Of a stretch of 64,000 nucleotides of DNA, positions 36,529 to 46,623 are shown piece after piece (the stretch's first letter is position 1; each line of letters begins with the position of its first letter). The notes under the pieces were generated by a model that worked only from the letters and a program-made list of their open reading frames with translations, was not told where the DNA came from and ran no database searches. The DNA lies in NCBI RefSeq assembly GCF_000733925.1, contig NZ_JPOO01000003.1, forward strand, positions 2,046,001 through 2,110,000. Direction: 5' to 3'. Made by a program: the position numbers and the translations under genes. Source of the stretch: Arenibacter algicola. GTDB taxonomy: Bacteria > Bacteroidota > Bacteroidia > Flavobacteriales > Flavobacteriaceae.

Positions 36529-39500
36529 TTACTTCTTGTCTTCCAATTCGTTAGATATTGCGATGTCATCCTCTAACGAAGTTGATATTTCCGGAGAATG
36601 ACCATTCTGCTCATGTTTTTCAAAATTTTGCATATGACTTTCTTCCATTTGTTCCTTTATTGCCCGTTCAACTTCTTCTTTGGTCACTTTTTTTCCAGTA
36701 ATCAACCATTTGGTGCCAACTTTCATTTTATTGCTAAAGGCCAGAAACAAAGGCAGCATCAATAAGGTCAATACGGTCGCGTACCCAATTCCATAGGCAA
36801 TGGATATAGCCATGGGTTTCAAAAATTGTGCTTGTCGACTTTTTTCCAATAACAAAGGTGCCAAACCGGCAATAGTCGTAATGGAAGTAAGAAATATAGC
36901 CCTAAACCTAGATTTACCGGCTTCATAAATGGCATCATCAAACTTCATTCCTTCCCTAAGATTACCATTAAATTTTCCAATAAGCACCAAGCCATCATTT
37001 ACCATAATTCCTATTAAGGCAATAATCCCCAACATAGACAAAACGTTGATAGGAAAATCATGGATCCAGTGGCCCCAGGCCACGGCAGTGATACTAAAAG
37101 GCACCAAAATAATCAAAAGTAGAGGTTGACTAAAACTCCTGAAGGTAAAGGCTATAGTAATATAGATCAACAGCAAAACGGAAAGGCCCACAAATTTTAA
37201 AGACCCAAAAAGCTTTTGGGTTTCTCTGTTCTGCCCTTCATAGGATGCAGTTACAGTAGGATATCTAGAATGGATATCCGGCATAATAACCGTCCTTATT
37301 TCATTCATAATATCGGTGGCACTGGTAGTCTTATCATCTTTAATATCAGCAGAAACCTGAATTTCGCGCTGACCCTCCAAATGGTTAATAGCCACATCTC
37401 CCCGCACTATAACGTAACTTGCAATTTCCTTTAAGGGTACCTTACTTCCACTGGGAGTACTAATCCTCATATCGTCCAAATCGTTGATGGACGAGCGATC
37501 GGAGCGGTCGTAACGCACCCAGACCCGGATTTCATCCTGTCCCCGTTGAAAACGTTGCGCCTGGGCCCCAAAAAATCCTGCACGCACCTGATTCATAACA
37601 CTTCTAAGATCCAACCCCATTAAATAGGCATTCTCCTTCAGCTCCAGCCGTATTTCCTTTATTCCTGCAGGATCATTGTCCGCAACATCCTTTAAAAGGG
37701 CATTGTTCTGCAAAATAGCTTTAAGCTCCTTTTTGGCCTCTTTTAATTCCACAATATTATTGCCCAATAGGGAAACAGAAACAGGGCTACCCCCAAAATT
37801 ACCCCCAGAACCATAGATGAGACTTTCTACCCCAATAACAGGACCTACCAGTTCCTGCAATCTATTGGTAATCAAATCCGACCGTATCTCGTCTGGCCTT
37901 TCTTCCCCAGGCAAAAGATTAATGTCCAGCGAGGCCGTGGAGGAGCCGGGCCCTACTTTCCTAATCATGTTTTCAAAAAGCTTTTTACCAGTACCCTTTA
38001 AGTATTTTTCCGTCAGCTCCTGATCCACAATTTTGGCCTTCTCCTCAATTAGGCTAATTATGGAATCGGTTACCCTTTCATGGGTCCCATTCGGCATAAG
38101 CAAGTCTACGGATACCCGATCACTTGCCACCCGTGGAAAAAACGCAGTTCTGATTATTCCACCCCCAATGGAACCGAAACTTAAAAACAGTAACATTACG
38201 AATATAGAAAACATCAGAATTTTATAGCGGAGCGAAAAACGCAGAACGGGGCCATATAACTTATCCCTCATCCATACCATAAGTTTATCTCCCCATTCAT
38301 TGATGACCCTTAATTTTGCAAATACCTTAGCTATTCCCTTTTTAGGCTTATTGTCCAAGGGCTGTAGGGCTTTTGAATGGGCCAAATGGGCAGGTAGAAT
38401 AATCAAGGCCTCCACCAAGGAAACCACCAAAGTAAGTATCACGATTACGGATACCTCACCAAAAAATTCGCCAATCCTACTATCCAAGAACAGGAAAATA
38501 GAAAATGCCAATATCGTAGTAATGATGGCCGAAATAATTGGAGGCAGTACCTCCATAACACCATCAACAGCCGCTTGTATGGGGGGCTTCCCCTTCTCGT
38601 AGTTCTGATAAATGTTTTCGGCGATCACAATACCGTCATCCACCAAAATACCGATTACGATAATCATTCCAAAAAGGGACAAAACATTGATGGTTACATC
38701 AAAGAATCCGGCAAATACAAACATTCCCAAAAATGCTACCGGTAAGCCAAAGGCCACCCAAAACGCCAATCTGGTATTAAGAAACAGCGAAAGGAAGATG
38801 AGTACCAAAATCATCCCCATAATCGCATTTTCGGTCAACAATTGAGTACGTTGTGTTAGTGTAACGGACTGATCACTGACCACACTCAATTTTACGTTGT
38901 TATGTTTTTGATTATACTCCTCTATATATTCCTTTACCTTTTCGGATGATGTTATTAAATCTTCCGTATTGGTACTTGTAATAGCAATATTTACAGCTAG
39001 ATTTCCATTAAAATATGTAGCATTGGGCGTTTCCGAAAACCGATCCCTTATGACTGCCACATCCTTGAGGCGTACTGTTTGTCCGGACGCATTGGCCCTG
39101 ACGATGACATTTGATAATTCATTTCCATAATACGACCTATTGTTGGCCCTGATCAGAAATTCCTCCGCATTAGTCTTAATATTACCCCCGGTAACCAAAA
39201 TATTGGCATTAGAGACGGCTTGGGCTACCTCGTCAAATGACACATTATAAGCCAAAAGGCTATTCTCGTTCACCGCAATCTCTATTTCCTCAGCAGGATA
39301 TCCGGTAATTCCGATCTGGGAGATGCCCTCCATAGCCCTAATATCGTTCTCCACCTGCCTGCCTATCTGCTTCAATGCAGACAAACTTATATTTTCACCA
39401 CTTATGGCAAAACTAATGGTCTGTCTTACCGCCTCCAACTTGGAGACCACCAAAGGCTCCATACCCGTTGGGAACGAAGGCACCCTATCAACGGCATTTT

Positions 39501-39828
39501 TAACTTCCAAGAGCATAAAATCTATATCCCTGCCCTTCTCTATCTCGACATTTATAATACCACTGTTTTCCCTTGAAGTGGAAGTAACCCGGTCCACACC
39601 CTCCAAACCTTTTAGGTTATCCTCTATCTTAAGAACAATACCTTCCTCCACTTCTTGTGGGGAAGCACCTGGATAGGTTACATTTATACTAATATTTTTG
39701 GAATCAGTAAGCGGGAAATATGAGGATTTTAATGACAATGCCCCTACTATACCAAAAATAAGGAAAGCCACAATTATGACATTTACGGCTACATGGTACT
39801 TAATAAAATAGGCTATAATATTCCTCAT
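36529..39828 (-). CDS. RND-family efflux transporter permease
   Basis: A 1099-residue inner-membrane proton antiporter of the hydrophobe/amphiphile efflux type. Twelve membrane segments are in the usual 1+5 / 1+5 arrangement. The first segment is at ~residues 12-30, the TM4 proton-relay pair is in GILVDDGIVIAENIY, and the corresponding second-half segment reads IGIMVNDGLVLIGKFN. The long periplasmic loops carry the pore-domain repeats. A hydrophilic C-terminal tail (~60 residues) is longer than in AcrB. Its ATG overlaps the end of the adaptor gene by one base. Substrates cannot be predicted. Confidence 0.93.
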   Translation of the reverse strand: MRNIIAYFIKYHVAVNVIIVAFLIFGIVGALSLKSSYFPLTDSKNISINVTYPGASPQEVEEGIVLKIEDNLKGLEGVDRVTSTSRENSGIINVEIEKGRDIDFMLLEVKNAVDRVPSFPTGMEPLVVSKLEAVRQTISFAISGENISLSALKQIGRQVENDIRAMEGISQIGITGYPAEEIEIAVNENSLLAYNVSFDEVAQAVSNANILVTGGNIKTNAEEFLIRANNRSYYGNELSNVIVRANASGQTVRLKDVAVIRDRFSETPNATYFNGNLAVNIAITSTNTEDLITSSEKVKEYIEEYNQKHNNVKLSVVSDQSVTLTQRTQLLTENAIMGMILVLIFLSLFLNTRLAFWVAFGLPVAFLGMFVFAGFFDVTINVLSLFGMIIVIGILVDDGIVIAENIYQNYEKGKPPIQAAVDGVMEVLPPIISAIITTILAFSIFLFLDSRIGEFFGEVSVIVILTLVVSLVEALIILPAHLAHSKALQPLDNKPKKGIAKVFAKLRVINEWGDKLMVWMRDKLYGPVLRFSLRYKILMFSIFVMLLFLSFGSIGGGIIRTAFFPRVASDRVSVDLLMPNGTHERVTDSIISLIEEKAKIVDQELTEKYLKGTGKKLFENMIRKVGPGSSTASLDINLLPGEERPDEIRSDLITNRLQELVGPVIGVESLIYGSGGNFGGSPVSVSLLGNNIVELKEAKKELKAILQNNALLKDVADNDPAGIKEIRLELKENAYLMGLDLRSVMNQVRAGFFGAQAQRFQRGQDEIRVWVRYDRSDRSSINDLDDMRISTPSGSKVPLKEIASYVIVRGDVAINHLEGQREIQVSADIKDDKTTSATDIMNEIRTVIMPDIHSRYPTVTASYEGQNRETQKLFGSLKFVGLSVLLLIYITIAFTFRSFSQPLLLIILVPFSITAVAWGHWIHDFPINVLSMLGIIALIGIMVNDGLVLIGKFNGNLREGMKFDDAIYEAGKSRFRAIFLTSITTIAGLAPLLLEKSRQAQFLKPMAISIAYGIGYATVLTLLMLPLFLAFSNKMKVGTKWLITGKKVTKEEVERAIKEQMEESHMQNFEKHEQNGHSPEISTSLEDDIAISNELEDKK

Positions 39829-40964
39829 TAGTTTTGATTGTTGGTTACTTGGTCTTTAAATACTTTTACCAACATTCCAGCATAGGCTCCCATTACCGGT
39901 TTGGATAGAATTGTTATTCCCTCGGGAACATCCTTTAAAACTACACTATTATCCGAATAATAAACAGGTTTAACCGGTATCAAATCCAGCACGGAGTCCC
40001 TGACCACAAATATTTCTTGGGTTTCCAGCAATAAACTTCTGTTTATTTCAATGGCATTTGGCTCTTCCTTGGCTTTTAGATGGGCCTCTAGGTACATCCC
40101 TTCCCTAAGGTCCGGATCCTTCACCTCTATAAAAGCCGTAATGGTCTGGGAAGCCAGATCTACCCGACCGTTAATTCTCGTAACTTTCCCTTGATAGGTT
40201 TTGTTATTATCAATACTTTTTAACTGCACTACCTCACCAACATTCAATAGATCGCTGTAGGTCTTGCTGATGGCGACTTCCAATTCGTAATCATTGGTAT
40301 TGATAAATTCTCCCAATTTTTGCCCAGACCTGACCAAGGTACCCTCTGTGACCAATGCTTCGGTCAAAACCCCATTAAAAGGTGCCGCAATAGTATACTT
40401 GGCCAAACGTTGCTCTAAATTTTTTATAGTGTAGTAATTGGTCAATATACCTCGCCCGGAAATAAAATATTTTTCTTTGTCCGTATTCATTTCCGGAAGG
40501 GGAGGAACACTTTTATTTATATCAAAATTGGCCAGAAATGATTGCCATTTATCAAATATCTCCGGATAGTCCAATCTAAGATCGGGCATTATGGAAGTGA
40601 TTAAATTGTATAAATTACTTTTGGAGGATTGAACGTTGGCGTAATATTCAGCAGCGTCTATCCTTATAAGTATTTCTCCCGCCCTATATTCCTGTCCTGG
40701 TTTAAATAGTTTATTCCCAGATTTAAAAACCCCTTGGACTTCAGCATAGAGCTCCACCCTTCTTTTGGCTACAAGATTTCCGTTTGCCGGAACAATAATT
40801 GGCACATTACCATTCTTGACCGTCTCAACCATAACCGTTTTTACCACCTTCTCTGGTCGTGGCTTTGGAGTAGTCTTACTATTGACAATATATTTTGCAC
40901 CAAAAAAGGAGCCTATTATTAGGAGGCCCCCAATAATAGATAATGCAATTTTTCTAGAATTCAT
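39828..40964 (-). CDS. RND efflux periplasmic adaptor (membrane-fusion protein)
   Basis: A 378-residue membrane-fusion protein and the first gene of the pump operon. One N-terminal membrane segment (IALSIIGGLLIIGSFFGAKYIV), then a lipoyl-like half VPIIVPANGNLVAKRRVELYAEVQG, a short helical hairpin, the second lipoyl half IAAPFNGVLTEALVTEG, and the beta-barrel domain with VVQLKSIDNNKTYQGKVTRI. The hairpin is shorter than in AcrA. It overlaps the RND gene, so pump parts are translated together. Confidence 0.92.
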   Translation of the reverse strand: MNSRKIALSIIGGLLIIGSFFGAKYIVNSKTTPKPRPEKVVKTVMVETVKNGNVPIIVPANGNLVAKRRVELYAEVQGVFKSGNKLFKPGQEYRAGEILIRIDAAEYYANVQSSKSNLYNLITSIMPDLRLDYPEIFDKWQSFLANFDINKSVPPLPEMNTDKEKYFISGRGILTNYYTIKNLEQRLAKYTIAAPFNGVLTEALVTEGTLVRSGQKLGEFINTNDYELEVAISKTYSDLLNVGEVVQLKSIDNNKTYQGKVTRINGRVDLASQTITAFIEVKDPDLREGMYLEAHLKAKEEPNAIEINRSLLLETQEIFVVRDSVLDLIPVKPVYYSDNSVVLKDVPEGITILSKPVMGAYAGMLVKVFKDQVTNNQN

Positions 40965-41060
40965 ATAGGGTTTATAAGTTGGTTTGACTGCAAAACTATC
41001 TATTAGTTTAAGGGATACTTGTTAAATGTATCTTAAAGTTCCGAAATACGGCATTAATCC

Positions 41061-41090
41061 AAAAAAAAAGGAATACAAATTGTATTCCTT
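41061..41090 (-). terminator. intrinsic terminator after the LRR gene pair
   Basis: On the - strand AAGGAATACA (41090-41081) and TGTATTCCTT (41077-41068) form a perfect 10-bp stem with a 3-base loop, followed by a T run (the A run at 41061-41069). Confidence 0.85.
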
Positions 41091-41121
41091 CTAACCAAAC
41101 CAACTTATTTTTAAGTAATTA

Positions 41122-42027
41122 CTATTCCTCCATTTCATCCTCAAACTTCGTATCTGCCATTCTTGTTTTAATGACATCAAAATCCTTATACTTATTTTCT
41201 TTTTCTACTTCTACCTTATCGTAATCAAAGACAAGGAACTGACCAGAATTCATGCTTTCCAAATTATCAAAAGAGAAAATATTGTTATTCTGAATTTGAA
41301 GGACCTTTAGGCTGCCCAATTGCCCAAACTCTTTGGGAATTTCCCCGCCAAGTTCATTGTTTGCCAGTACCAGCTCTTTTAATTGTCCCAATTTGCCCAA
41401 TTCACCAGGGATAGAACCGTACAATTTATTTTCAAAAAGTCCCAGACTCTCCAATTTTGATAGTTCTCCCAAAGAGTTAGGTATGCGCCCTGTAAGTTCA
41501 TTGCTGGACAAATTAAGCTCCTTTAAGGTTTGAATATTTCCAAGACTTTCGGGTATTCTTCCACTTAAGAAGTTATTGAAGGCAGAAAGTTTAACCAAGG
41601 ATTTCATATTCCCAATTTCTGATGGTATTTCACCCTCCAACCTGTTCATCTCCAGTTTCAACACCTCCAATTTACTTAATTGGGCTATACTTTTTGGAAT
41701 TTCCCCACTTATGACATTAAAGGCAAGGTTTAGATTTACCAAGTGTTTCAAATCCCCTATACTTTCTGGTAGGCTACCGACAAGGTTATTCCTGAAAAGG
41801 TTAATATCCACCACATGCCCGTTTTGGACCGTCACCCCAAACCAGGTGTCAACTGGGGCATTAACATCCCATGTAGTATTCCATTTTTGACCTTGGGTGC
41901 TTTTGTAAAGTTCCAATAACACGTTTTTTTCGCTTTTTGGAACCATGGCATTTGCCGCAGTGGCAAATACTATACAAAATACAATCACTCCAAAAAAGCA
42001 CGCTCTATGTAATTTTTGTTGTATCAT
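41122..42027 (-). CDS. secreted plant-type leucine-rich-repeat protein, copy 1
   Basis: A 301-residue exported protein with a hydrophobic leader (to ~residue 28). An LRRNT-like start (KNVLLELYKSTQGQKW, WGVTV-like WFGVTVQNGHV) is followed by about eight repeats of ~24 residues on the plant-type consensus LxxLxxLxLxxNxLxGxIPxx (LSSNELTGRIPNSLGELSKL is one). The C-terminus is a short acidic, Lys-rich tail ending in a TADTRFED-like motif (MADTKFEDEMEE). Such proteins bind proteins or glycans; no partner is known. It follows a paralogue by 12 bp in the same direction. Confidence 0.85.
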   Translation of the reverse strand: MIQQKLHRACFFGVIVFCIVFATAANAMVPKSEKNVLLELYKSTQGQKWNTTWDVNAPVDTWFGVTVQNGHVVDINLFRNNLVGSLPESIGDLKHLVNLNLAFNVISGEIPKSIAQLSKLEVLKLEMNRLEGEIPSEIGNMKSLVKLSAFNNFLSGRIPESLGNIQTLKELNLSSNELTGRIPNSLGELSKLESLGLFENKLYGSIPGELGKLGQLKELVLANNELGGEIPKEFGQLGSLKVLQIQNNNIFSFDNLESMNSGQFLVFDYDKVEVEKENKYKDFDVIKTRMADTKFEDEMEE

Positions 42028-42039
42028 ATAAATAATCTT

Positions 42040-42918
42040 TTAATTAAAACTATCCTCAAATCTGGTATCAGCCGTTCTAACGTCCTTATTACTATTTATT
42101 TTATTAAGATCAAAGTTTCTGTGATTACCTCCATCAAAATCAAAAAGGGCAAAATTATTATTGGCTGCATCGTTGCTGAAATCATTTCCGCCAAATCTAT
42201 TATTTTGAAGTTGTACCAATTTTAGATTGGGAAGGCTCAAGATATCCTCAGGGAATTCTCCACGGAATCGGTTCTCCGCCAAAACAAGCATTTTTAGATT
42301 GGTCAGGTTTTCCAGACTCTCTGGCACTTCACCACTAAAATTGTTATCGCCCAACTCCAAACGTTCTAAATATTTTAAATTTCCAAAGGTCAAAGGAATA
42401 GAACCACTTAATCCGTTATGGGAAAGCAATATTACCCTTAGCCTTTTAATCTCACTCATGCTTTGGGGCAATTCTCCAGAAAGGTCATTATAAAACAGAT
42501 CCAGTACAAGAAGTTTTTCCAGACTCCCAATATTTTTAGGTATCCCTCCTGTTATCTTGTTTTTACCCAACCTTAGCACAACCAATTTTTTTAATTCCGT
42601 TATACCTTCCGGAATACTCCCTCCTATATTATTTAGAGCAAGGTTCAATACCTTTAAATTCTTTAGGTCGCCTATTGAATTTGGTATGCTCCCCCTAAGA
42701 TTGTTATTCATTAAATTAACGGATACCACCTTATTGTTCTCTAGGGTTATACCCTCCCAGCTAGCAACCGGGGCATTCAGATCCCACCCCTTGGTCCAGG
42801 TATCGCCCTTAGCACTGTTATAGAGGTCTATAAGCGCATTTTTTTCCAGATCAGAAACCTGCCCGGACAAAAATTGCCCAATTATAACCATAAATAGCAT
42901 AAATATGCTTTTTCTCAT
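42040..42918 (-). CDS. secreted plant-type leucine-rich-repeat protein, copy 2
   Basis: A 292-residue paralogue of the next gene, with a signal peptide (cut near LSGQ). It shares the LRRNT-like opening (KNALIDLYNSAKGDTW, WEGITLENNKV), about eight plant-type repeats (LALNNIGGSIPEGITELKKL) and the tail TADTRFEDSFN. The two copies are diverged in the repeat faces but conserved in ends and length, pointing to an old tandem duplication. Role unknown. Confidence 0.85.
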   Translation of the reverse strand: MRKSIFMLFMVIIGQFLSGQVSDLEKNALIDLYNSAKGDTWTKGWDLNAPVASWEGITLENNKVVSVNLMNNNLRGSIPNSIGDLKNLKVLNLALNNIGGSIPEGITELKKLVVLRLGKNKITGGIPKNIGSLEKLLVLDLFYNDLSGELPQSMSEIKRLRVILLSHNGLSGSIPLTFGNLKYLERLELGDNNFSGEVPESLENLTNLKMLVLAENRFRGEFPEDILSLPNLKLVQLQNNRFGGNDFSNDAANNNFALFDFDGGNHRNFDLNKINSNKDVRTADTRFEDSFN

Positions 42919-43083
42919 ATTTTCACTTTTATCCTAAATAAGGAATAAGATTTACCCTACAAAATAAGGTTATTGTCCGTCAAACAGCAAAAATACTCGA
43001 TGAAAAAAGCTAGAAAGGCCCATATTTGTTGTGAAAGTGCCAAAAGTTGTGGTGAGAGAAATTCAACCACTTGGATTTATTTC

Positions 43084-45000
43084 CTACAAAGAGATTTCTT
43101 CGAGTTCCAAAGTGATATTTTCCCAAGTTTTCATTAGGCTTTCGAGGTTCTTTTTTTTCTTTTGATATGAATCGAAAAAATTGGCCTTTGCAATTGTTGC
43201 ATCATAATTCATAAGTAGGTCATGATCAATTGCAGCTATCTCTTTTTCTAAGCTGGCAATGTCACTTTCCGTTGAACTGAGCCTATTTTTTAAGGATTTT
43301 ATCTTTTTTTGATCTTCGAAATCGATGTGTTTCTCCTGGGGTTTTTCTTTTTTATGAACTACTGTTTGCTTCTTTTCTATAGCCCTGAAATCATCAACTT
43401 TCCTCTGTTCCAAATAGAAATCGATATCCCCAAGATATTCTTTGATGCTACCATCCTTAAATTCATATACCTTGTTGGTAAGGCCTTGCAAAAAATCCCT
43501 ATCGTGACTCACCAATATCAATGTTCCATCAAAATTCTGAAGTGCCTGCTTAAGCACATTCTTGGATTTAATATCCAAATGGTTTGTTGGCTCATCCATA
43601 ACCAACACATTAAAGGGCTGTAGTAACATTTTAGCAAGGGCCAATCTATTCCGCTCACCTCCGGATAGTACTTTTACATATTTCTCCACCTCATCGCCCC
43701 TAAATAAAAAAGACCCTAATATATCCCTAACTTTACTTCTGTTCTTTTCATTGGCCGCATCTATCATGGTATCCAAAATAGTCTTTTCCCCATCCAAATA
43801 TTCTGCCTGATTTTGTGCGAAATAACCGATTTGAACATTATGCCCTAATTTTAGATGCCCCTTATGATTCAAATCTCCCACCATTATTTTAGCGAGAGTG
43901 GATTTCCCTTGCCCATTTTGTCCAACAAAGGCCGTCTTGGAGTCGCGCTCTATCAATAGGTCTATTTTCTTTAAAACATGGTTATCCCCATAACTCTTGG
44001 ACAGACCTTCTATTTCTGTTACAACTTTACCAGGGGTAACGGAAATTTGAAATCTTAGGTTCATTACACTATTGTCATCCTCATCAACCTCTATCCGCTC
44101 CATTTTATCGAGCTTCTTGATCAGGGACTGTGCCATGGAAGCCTTTGTGGATTTGGCCCTGAACTTTTCAATCAGTCTTTCCGCCTGCTGTATTTCCTTC
44201 TCTTGGTTTTTCTGGGCATTTAGCTGCTGTTGCTTTATTTCGTTCCTTAGTACCAAATATTTGGAGTAGGGCTTATTGTAATCATATATCCTTCCCAAGG
44301 AAATTTCAATAGTCCTATTGGTAACATTATCCAAAAACATTTTATCGTGGGAGACTATCATTACACCCCCTGGATAATTCTTCAGGAAATTTTCCAACCA
44401 AATAATTGATTCTATATCCAGGTGGTTTGTTGGCTCATCCAACAAGAGCACGTCATTGCTCTGTAACAAAAGTTTTGCCAATTCTATCCGCATCCTCCAA
44501 CCTCCGGAAAAGGTTTCTGTTTTACGATCAAAATCCTCACGTTTAAAACCCAGACCCAACAATACTTTTTCGGTTTCGCCCTGATAGTTGTACCCTCCCA
44601 ATATCTCATAATGATGGGTTACATCGTTCAAGTCTATAATTAATTGATTATAGGCCTCACTTTCATAGTCGGTACGTTCTGCCAACTGATGGTTAATCTC
44701 GTCCAACCTCAACTCCAAAGCTTTTATTTCCTCAAAGGCCTGATGCGCCTCTTCCTGCACCGTCCTACCTAGATCAAAATCGATATCCTGTCTCAAGAAT
44801 CCCATTTTAAGATCCTTATCAGAGGCTATAGTACCCGAATCTATGGGCATATCCTTTGATAAAATTTTCAAAAGCGTAGATTTCCCTGCTCCATTTTTTC
44901 CTATTAGACCAACTCGATCTCCGGAATTTAAACGGAAAGATATTTCTTCAAACAGATATTCTCCTCCAAAAGAAACGGAGAGATTGTGGATATTAAGCAT
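43084..45000 (-). CDS. ABC-F family ATPase (translation factor type)
   Basis: A 638-residue soluble protein with two ABC domains and no membrane segments. Walker A motifs are GKNGAGKST and GQNGQGKST; the signatures are FSGGWRMRIELAKLL and LSGGERNRLALAKML; both Walker B sites read LLLDEPTNHLD or VMDEPTNHLD. The inter-domain linker (KQQQLNAQKNQEKEIQQ) is the arm typical of ABC-F proteins, which act on the ribosomal E site. The C-terminal coiled coil (KKIKSLKNRLSSTESDIASL) is like Uup/YdiF. It is divergent from the DUF983 gene. Confidence 0.92.
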   Translation of the reverse strand: MLNIHNLSVSFGGEYLFEEISFRLNSGDRVGLIGKNGAGKSTLLKILSKDMPIDSGTIASDKDLKMGFLRQDIDFDLGRTVQEEAHQAFEEIKALELRLDEINHQLAERTDYESEAYNQLIIDLNDVTHHYEILGGYNYQGETEKVLLGLGFKREDFDRKTETFSGGWRMRIELAKLLLQSNDVLLLDEPTNHLDIESIIWLENFLKNYPGGVMIVSHDKMFLDNVTNRTIEISLGRIYDYNKPYSKYLVLRNEIKQQQLNAQKNQEKEIQQAERLIEKFRAKSTKASMAQSLIKKLDKMERIEVDEDDNSVMNLRFQISVTPGKVVTEIEGLSKSYGDNHVLKKIDLLIERDSKTAFVGQNGQGKSTLAKIMVGDLNHKGHLKLGHNVQIGYFAQNQAEYLDGEKTILDTMIDAANEKNRSKVRDILGSFLFRGDEVEKYVKVLSGGERNRLALAKMLLQPFNVLVMDEPTNHLDIKSKNVLKQALQNFDGTLILVSHDRDFLQGLTNKVYEFKDGSIKEYLGDIDFYLEQRKVDDFRAIEKKQTVVHKKEKPQEKHIDFEDQKKIKSLKNRLSSTESDIASLEKEIAAIDHDLLMNYDATIAKANFFDSYQKKKKNLESLMKTWENITLELEEISL

Positions 45001-45041
45001 ATTCGGTGACTATTGTTACACTAATTAATGCTACAAAAATG

Positions 45042-45049
45042 TAATTTTG
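45042..45049 (+). promoter_or_regulatory. candidate -7 box for the DUF983 gene
   Basis: TAATTTTG, an exact TAnnTTTG match 16 bases before the ATG at 45066. Transcription would begin within about 10-15 bases of the start codon, giving a very short leader. No well-spaced -33 element was found. Confidence 0.35.
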
Positions 45050-45065
45050 TAGAAACTTTTTGCAA

Positions 45066-45458
45066 ATGTTAAAAAAAGGAAACAAACTCTACAGCATTTT
45101 AACAGGAACTTGTCCTAAATGTCATGAAGAGAGTATGTATCAGGACAAAAACCCATATCATTTGGGCAATATCTTCAAAATGAACGAGCGTTGTTCGCAT
45201 TGCGGAACCAAATATAAAATAGAACCCTCTTTTTTTTACGGGGCCATGTATGTTAGTTACGGTGTAGGTGTAGCCTTTGCCGTAGCCGCTTTCGTAATTG
45301 CCTTTTTATTTTTCAAAGCTACCTTGATAAATACATTTATTGCAATCATTGCTACAATGATCGTATTTATGCCATTTATCATTAGGGTATCGCGAAACAT
45401 CTGGATCAATTTCTTCATAAAATACGACCCAAAGGCCACCACTAAGATCAATTCCTAA
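45066..45458 (+). CDS. DUF983 family small membrane protein
   Basis: The ATG at 45066 (MLKKGNKLYSIL) is preferred over the TTG at 45060. A 130-residue protein: two CxxC pairs (CPKCHEESM and CSHCGTKY) form a small metal knuckle, then FFYGAMYVSYGVGVAFAV and a second membrane helix FIAIIATMIVFMPFIIRVS. This is the DUF983 pattern, of unknown function, common near cytochrome oxidase genes elsewhere but not here. Its last 11 bases overlap the end of the convergent oxidoreductase gene. Confidence 0.88.
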   Translation: MLKKGNKLYSILTGTCPKCHEESMYQDKNPYHLGNIFKMNERCSHCGTKYKIEPSFFYGAMYVSYGVGVAFAVAAFVIAFLFFKATLINTFIAIIATMIVFMPFIIRVSRNIWINFFIKYDPKATTKINS

Positions 45459-46503
45459 AATGCTTCTTGGTAAAACGGCATAGGTCCATTTCGGGCACAA
45501 TAGCCTCTTTATTTTCTATTAAGGCATAAAGTTGCATGGACGCCATTGGGGCGATCATTACCCCACGTGAACCCAGACCATTGAGCAAATACATATTTTC
45601 ATGTTCGGGATGCCTGCCTACTAATGGCTTCCTATCACTTACCGTTGGCCTAATTCCCGCCACATGGTCAACAACTTCATAAGGGCATTTTAGAAAAGTA
45701 TTCAACTTTTGCAAAAGCTCCTGTTTACATTCTTCAGTGGGAGTATTGCTTTTATCTTTCCATTTATAGGTAGCCCCCACCCTATACATATCACTGCCCA
45801 AGGGAATAATAAAAACGGACGATTTTATAACCCTCTCCTCTTTTAAGGCCGGTGCCTTGATCGTCAGTAATTCACCTTTGGTACCGTTGAGCGGCAAATA
45901 ATTAAAATACGGGTTGTTTTTTAACCCAAATCCTGTTGCAAAAACTATGTTTTTAGCCTTTGTACCTTGATATTCCACAAATCCGTCCTTTAACGTTAGG
46001 GCCTTAAAATCAAAGGTTTCCCTGAGCAATACATCTTTATCCCTCAGATACTTGCCGTAGTGCAATAGTAAAACGGCAGTATCTATCCTTCCCGTATGCA
46101 TTACCTCCCCATAGCCATAGGGCGCTTCAATATTGGGATTATGGTTGGTAAGTATTTTTGGGGCCACAAAGAGGCCCAAATTTGGTTTGTCCGAAGCTTC
46201 AAACCAAAGGTTCTGTTCGTTTATACTGGCAAAACGCCTCAAGATCGGAATTTTGTAATCCAGCTGGATATTTAATTTCTTTTCCAATTCGGAATAGAAA
46301 GGAATAGCCAAATCCAACTGTTCTTTGGCATTCCATGCCAATGTAAAACGTTTAAGGGTTACAGGATTATAAAGTCCGCCTGCTACCACGGAAGAGGTTT
46401 GGGAATCATCACTGATTACTTTAAACGATTTTTTATTGCTCTCCAATACTTCGCAAAAGGAAATACCGGCCAAGCCCAGACCCACAATTAGATAATCTAC
46501 CAT
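45448..46503 (-). CDS. FAD-dependent oxidoreductase (DAO family)
   Basis: The start at 46503 (MVDYLIVGLGLAGISFCEVLE) fits the N-terminal Rossmann dinucleotide-binding motif GxGxAG; the nine codons upstream in the open frame are not needed. The 351-residue product has the D-amino-acid-oxidase-type fold: VVAGGLYNPVTLKRFTLAW, an NIVFATGFG strand and the C-terminal FAD contact LLNGLGSRGVMIAPM. It would oxidise an amine or amino acid in the cytosol using FAD; substrate unknown. It ends convergently with the DUF983 gene, overlapping by 11 bases. Confidence 0.88.
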   Translation of the reverse strand: MVDYLIVGLGLAGISFCEVLESNKKSFKVISDDSQTSSVVAGGLYNPVTLKRFTLAWNAKEQLDLAIPFYSELEKKLNIQLDYKIPILRRFASINEQNLWFEASDKPNLGLFVAPKILTNHNPNIEAPYGYGEVMHTGRIDTAVLLLHYGKYLRDKDVLLRETFDFKALTLKDGFVEYQGTKAKNIVFATGFGLKNNPYFNYLPLNGTKGELLTIKAPALKEERVIKSSVFIIPLGSDMYRVGATYKWKDKSNTPTEECKQELLQKLNTFLKCPYEVVDHVAGIRPTVSDRKPLVGRHPEHENMYLLNGLGSRGVMIAPMASMQLYALIENKEAIVPEMDLCRFTKKHFRN

Positions 46504-46623
46504 TTTGCAAAAGTAGAGAAGGAATTCCAAACCTTCATCAAATTGAATTATTAATCATCCTACTTTCTAGAAAAGCAACTTTCTTAACGGCTCAGTGATT
46601 TAAAGTAATCTCCAAATCCATTA

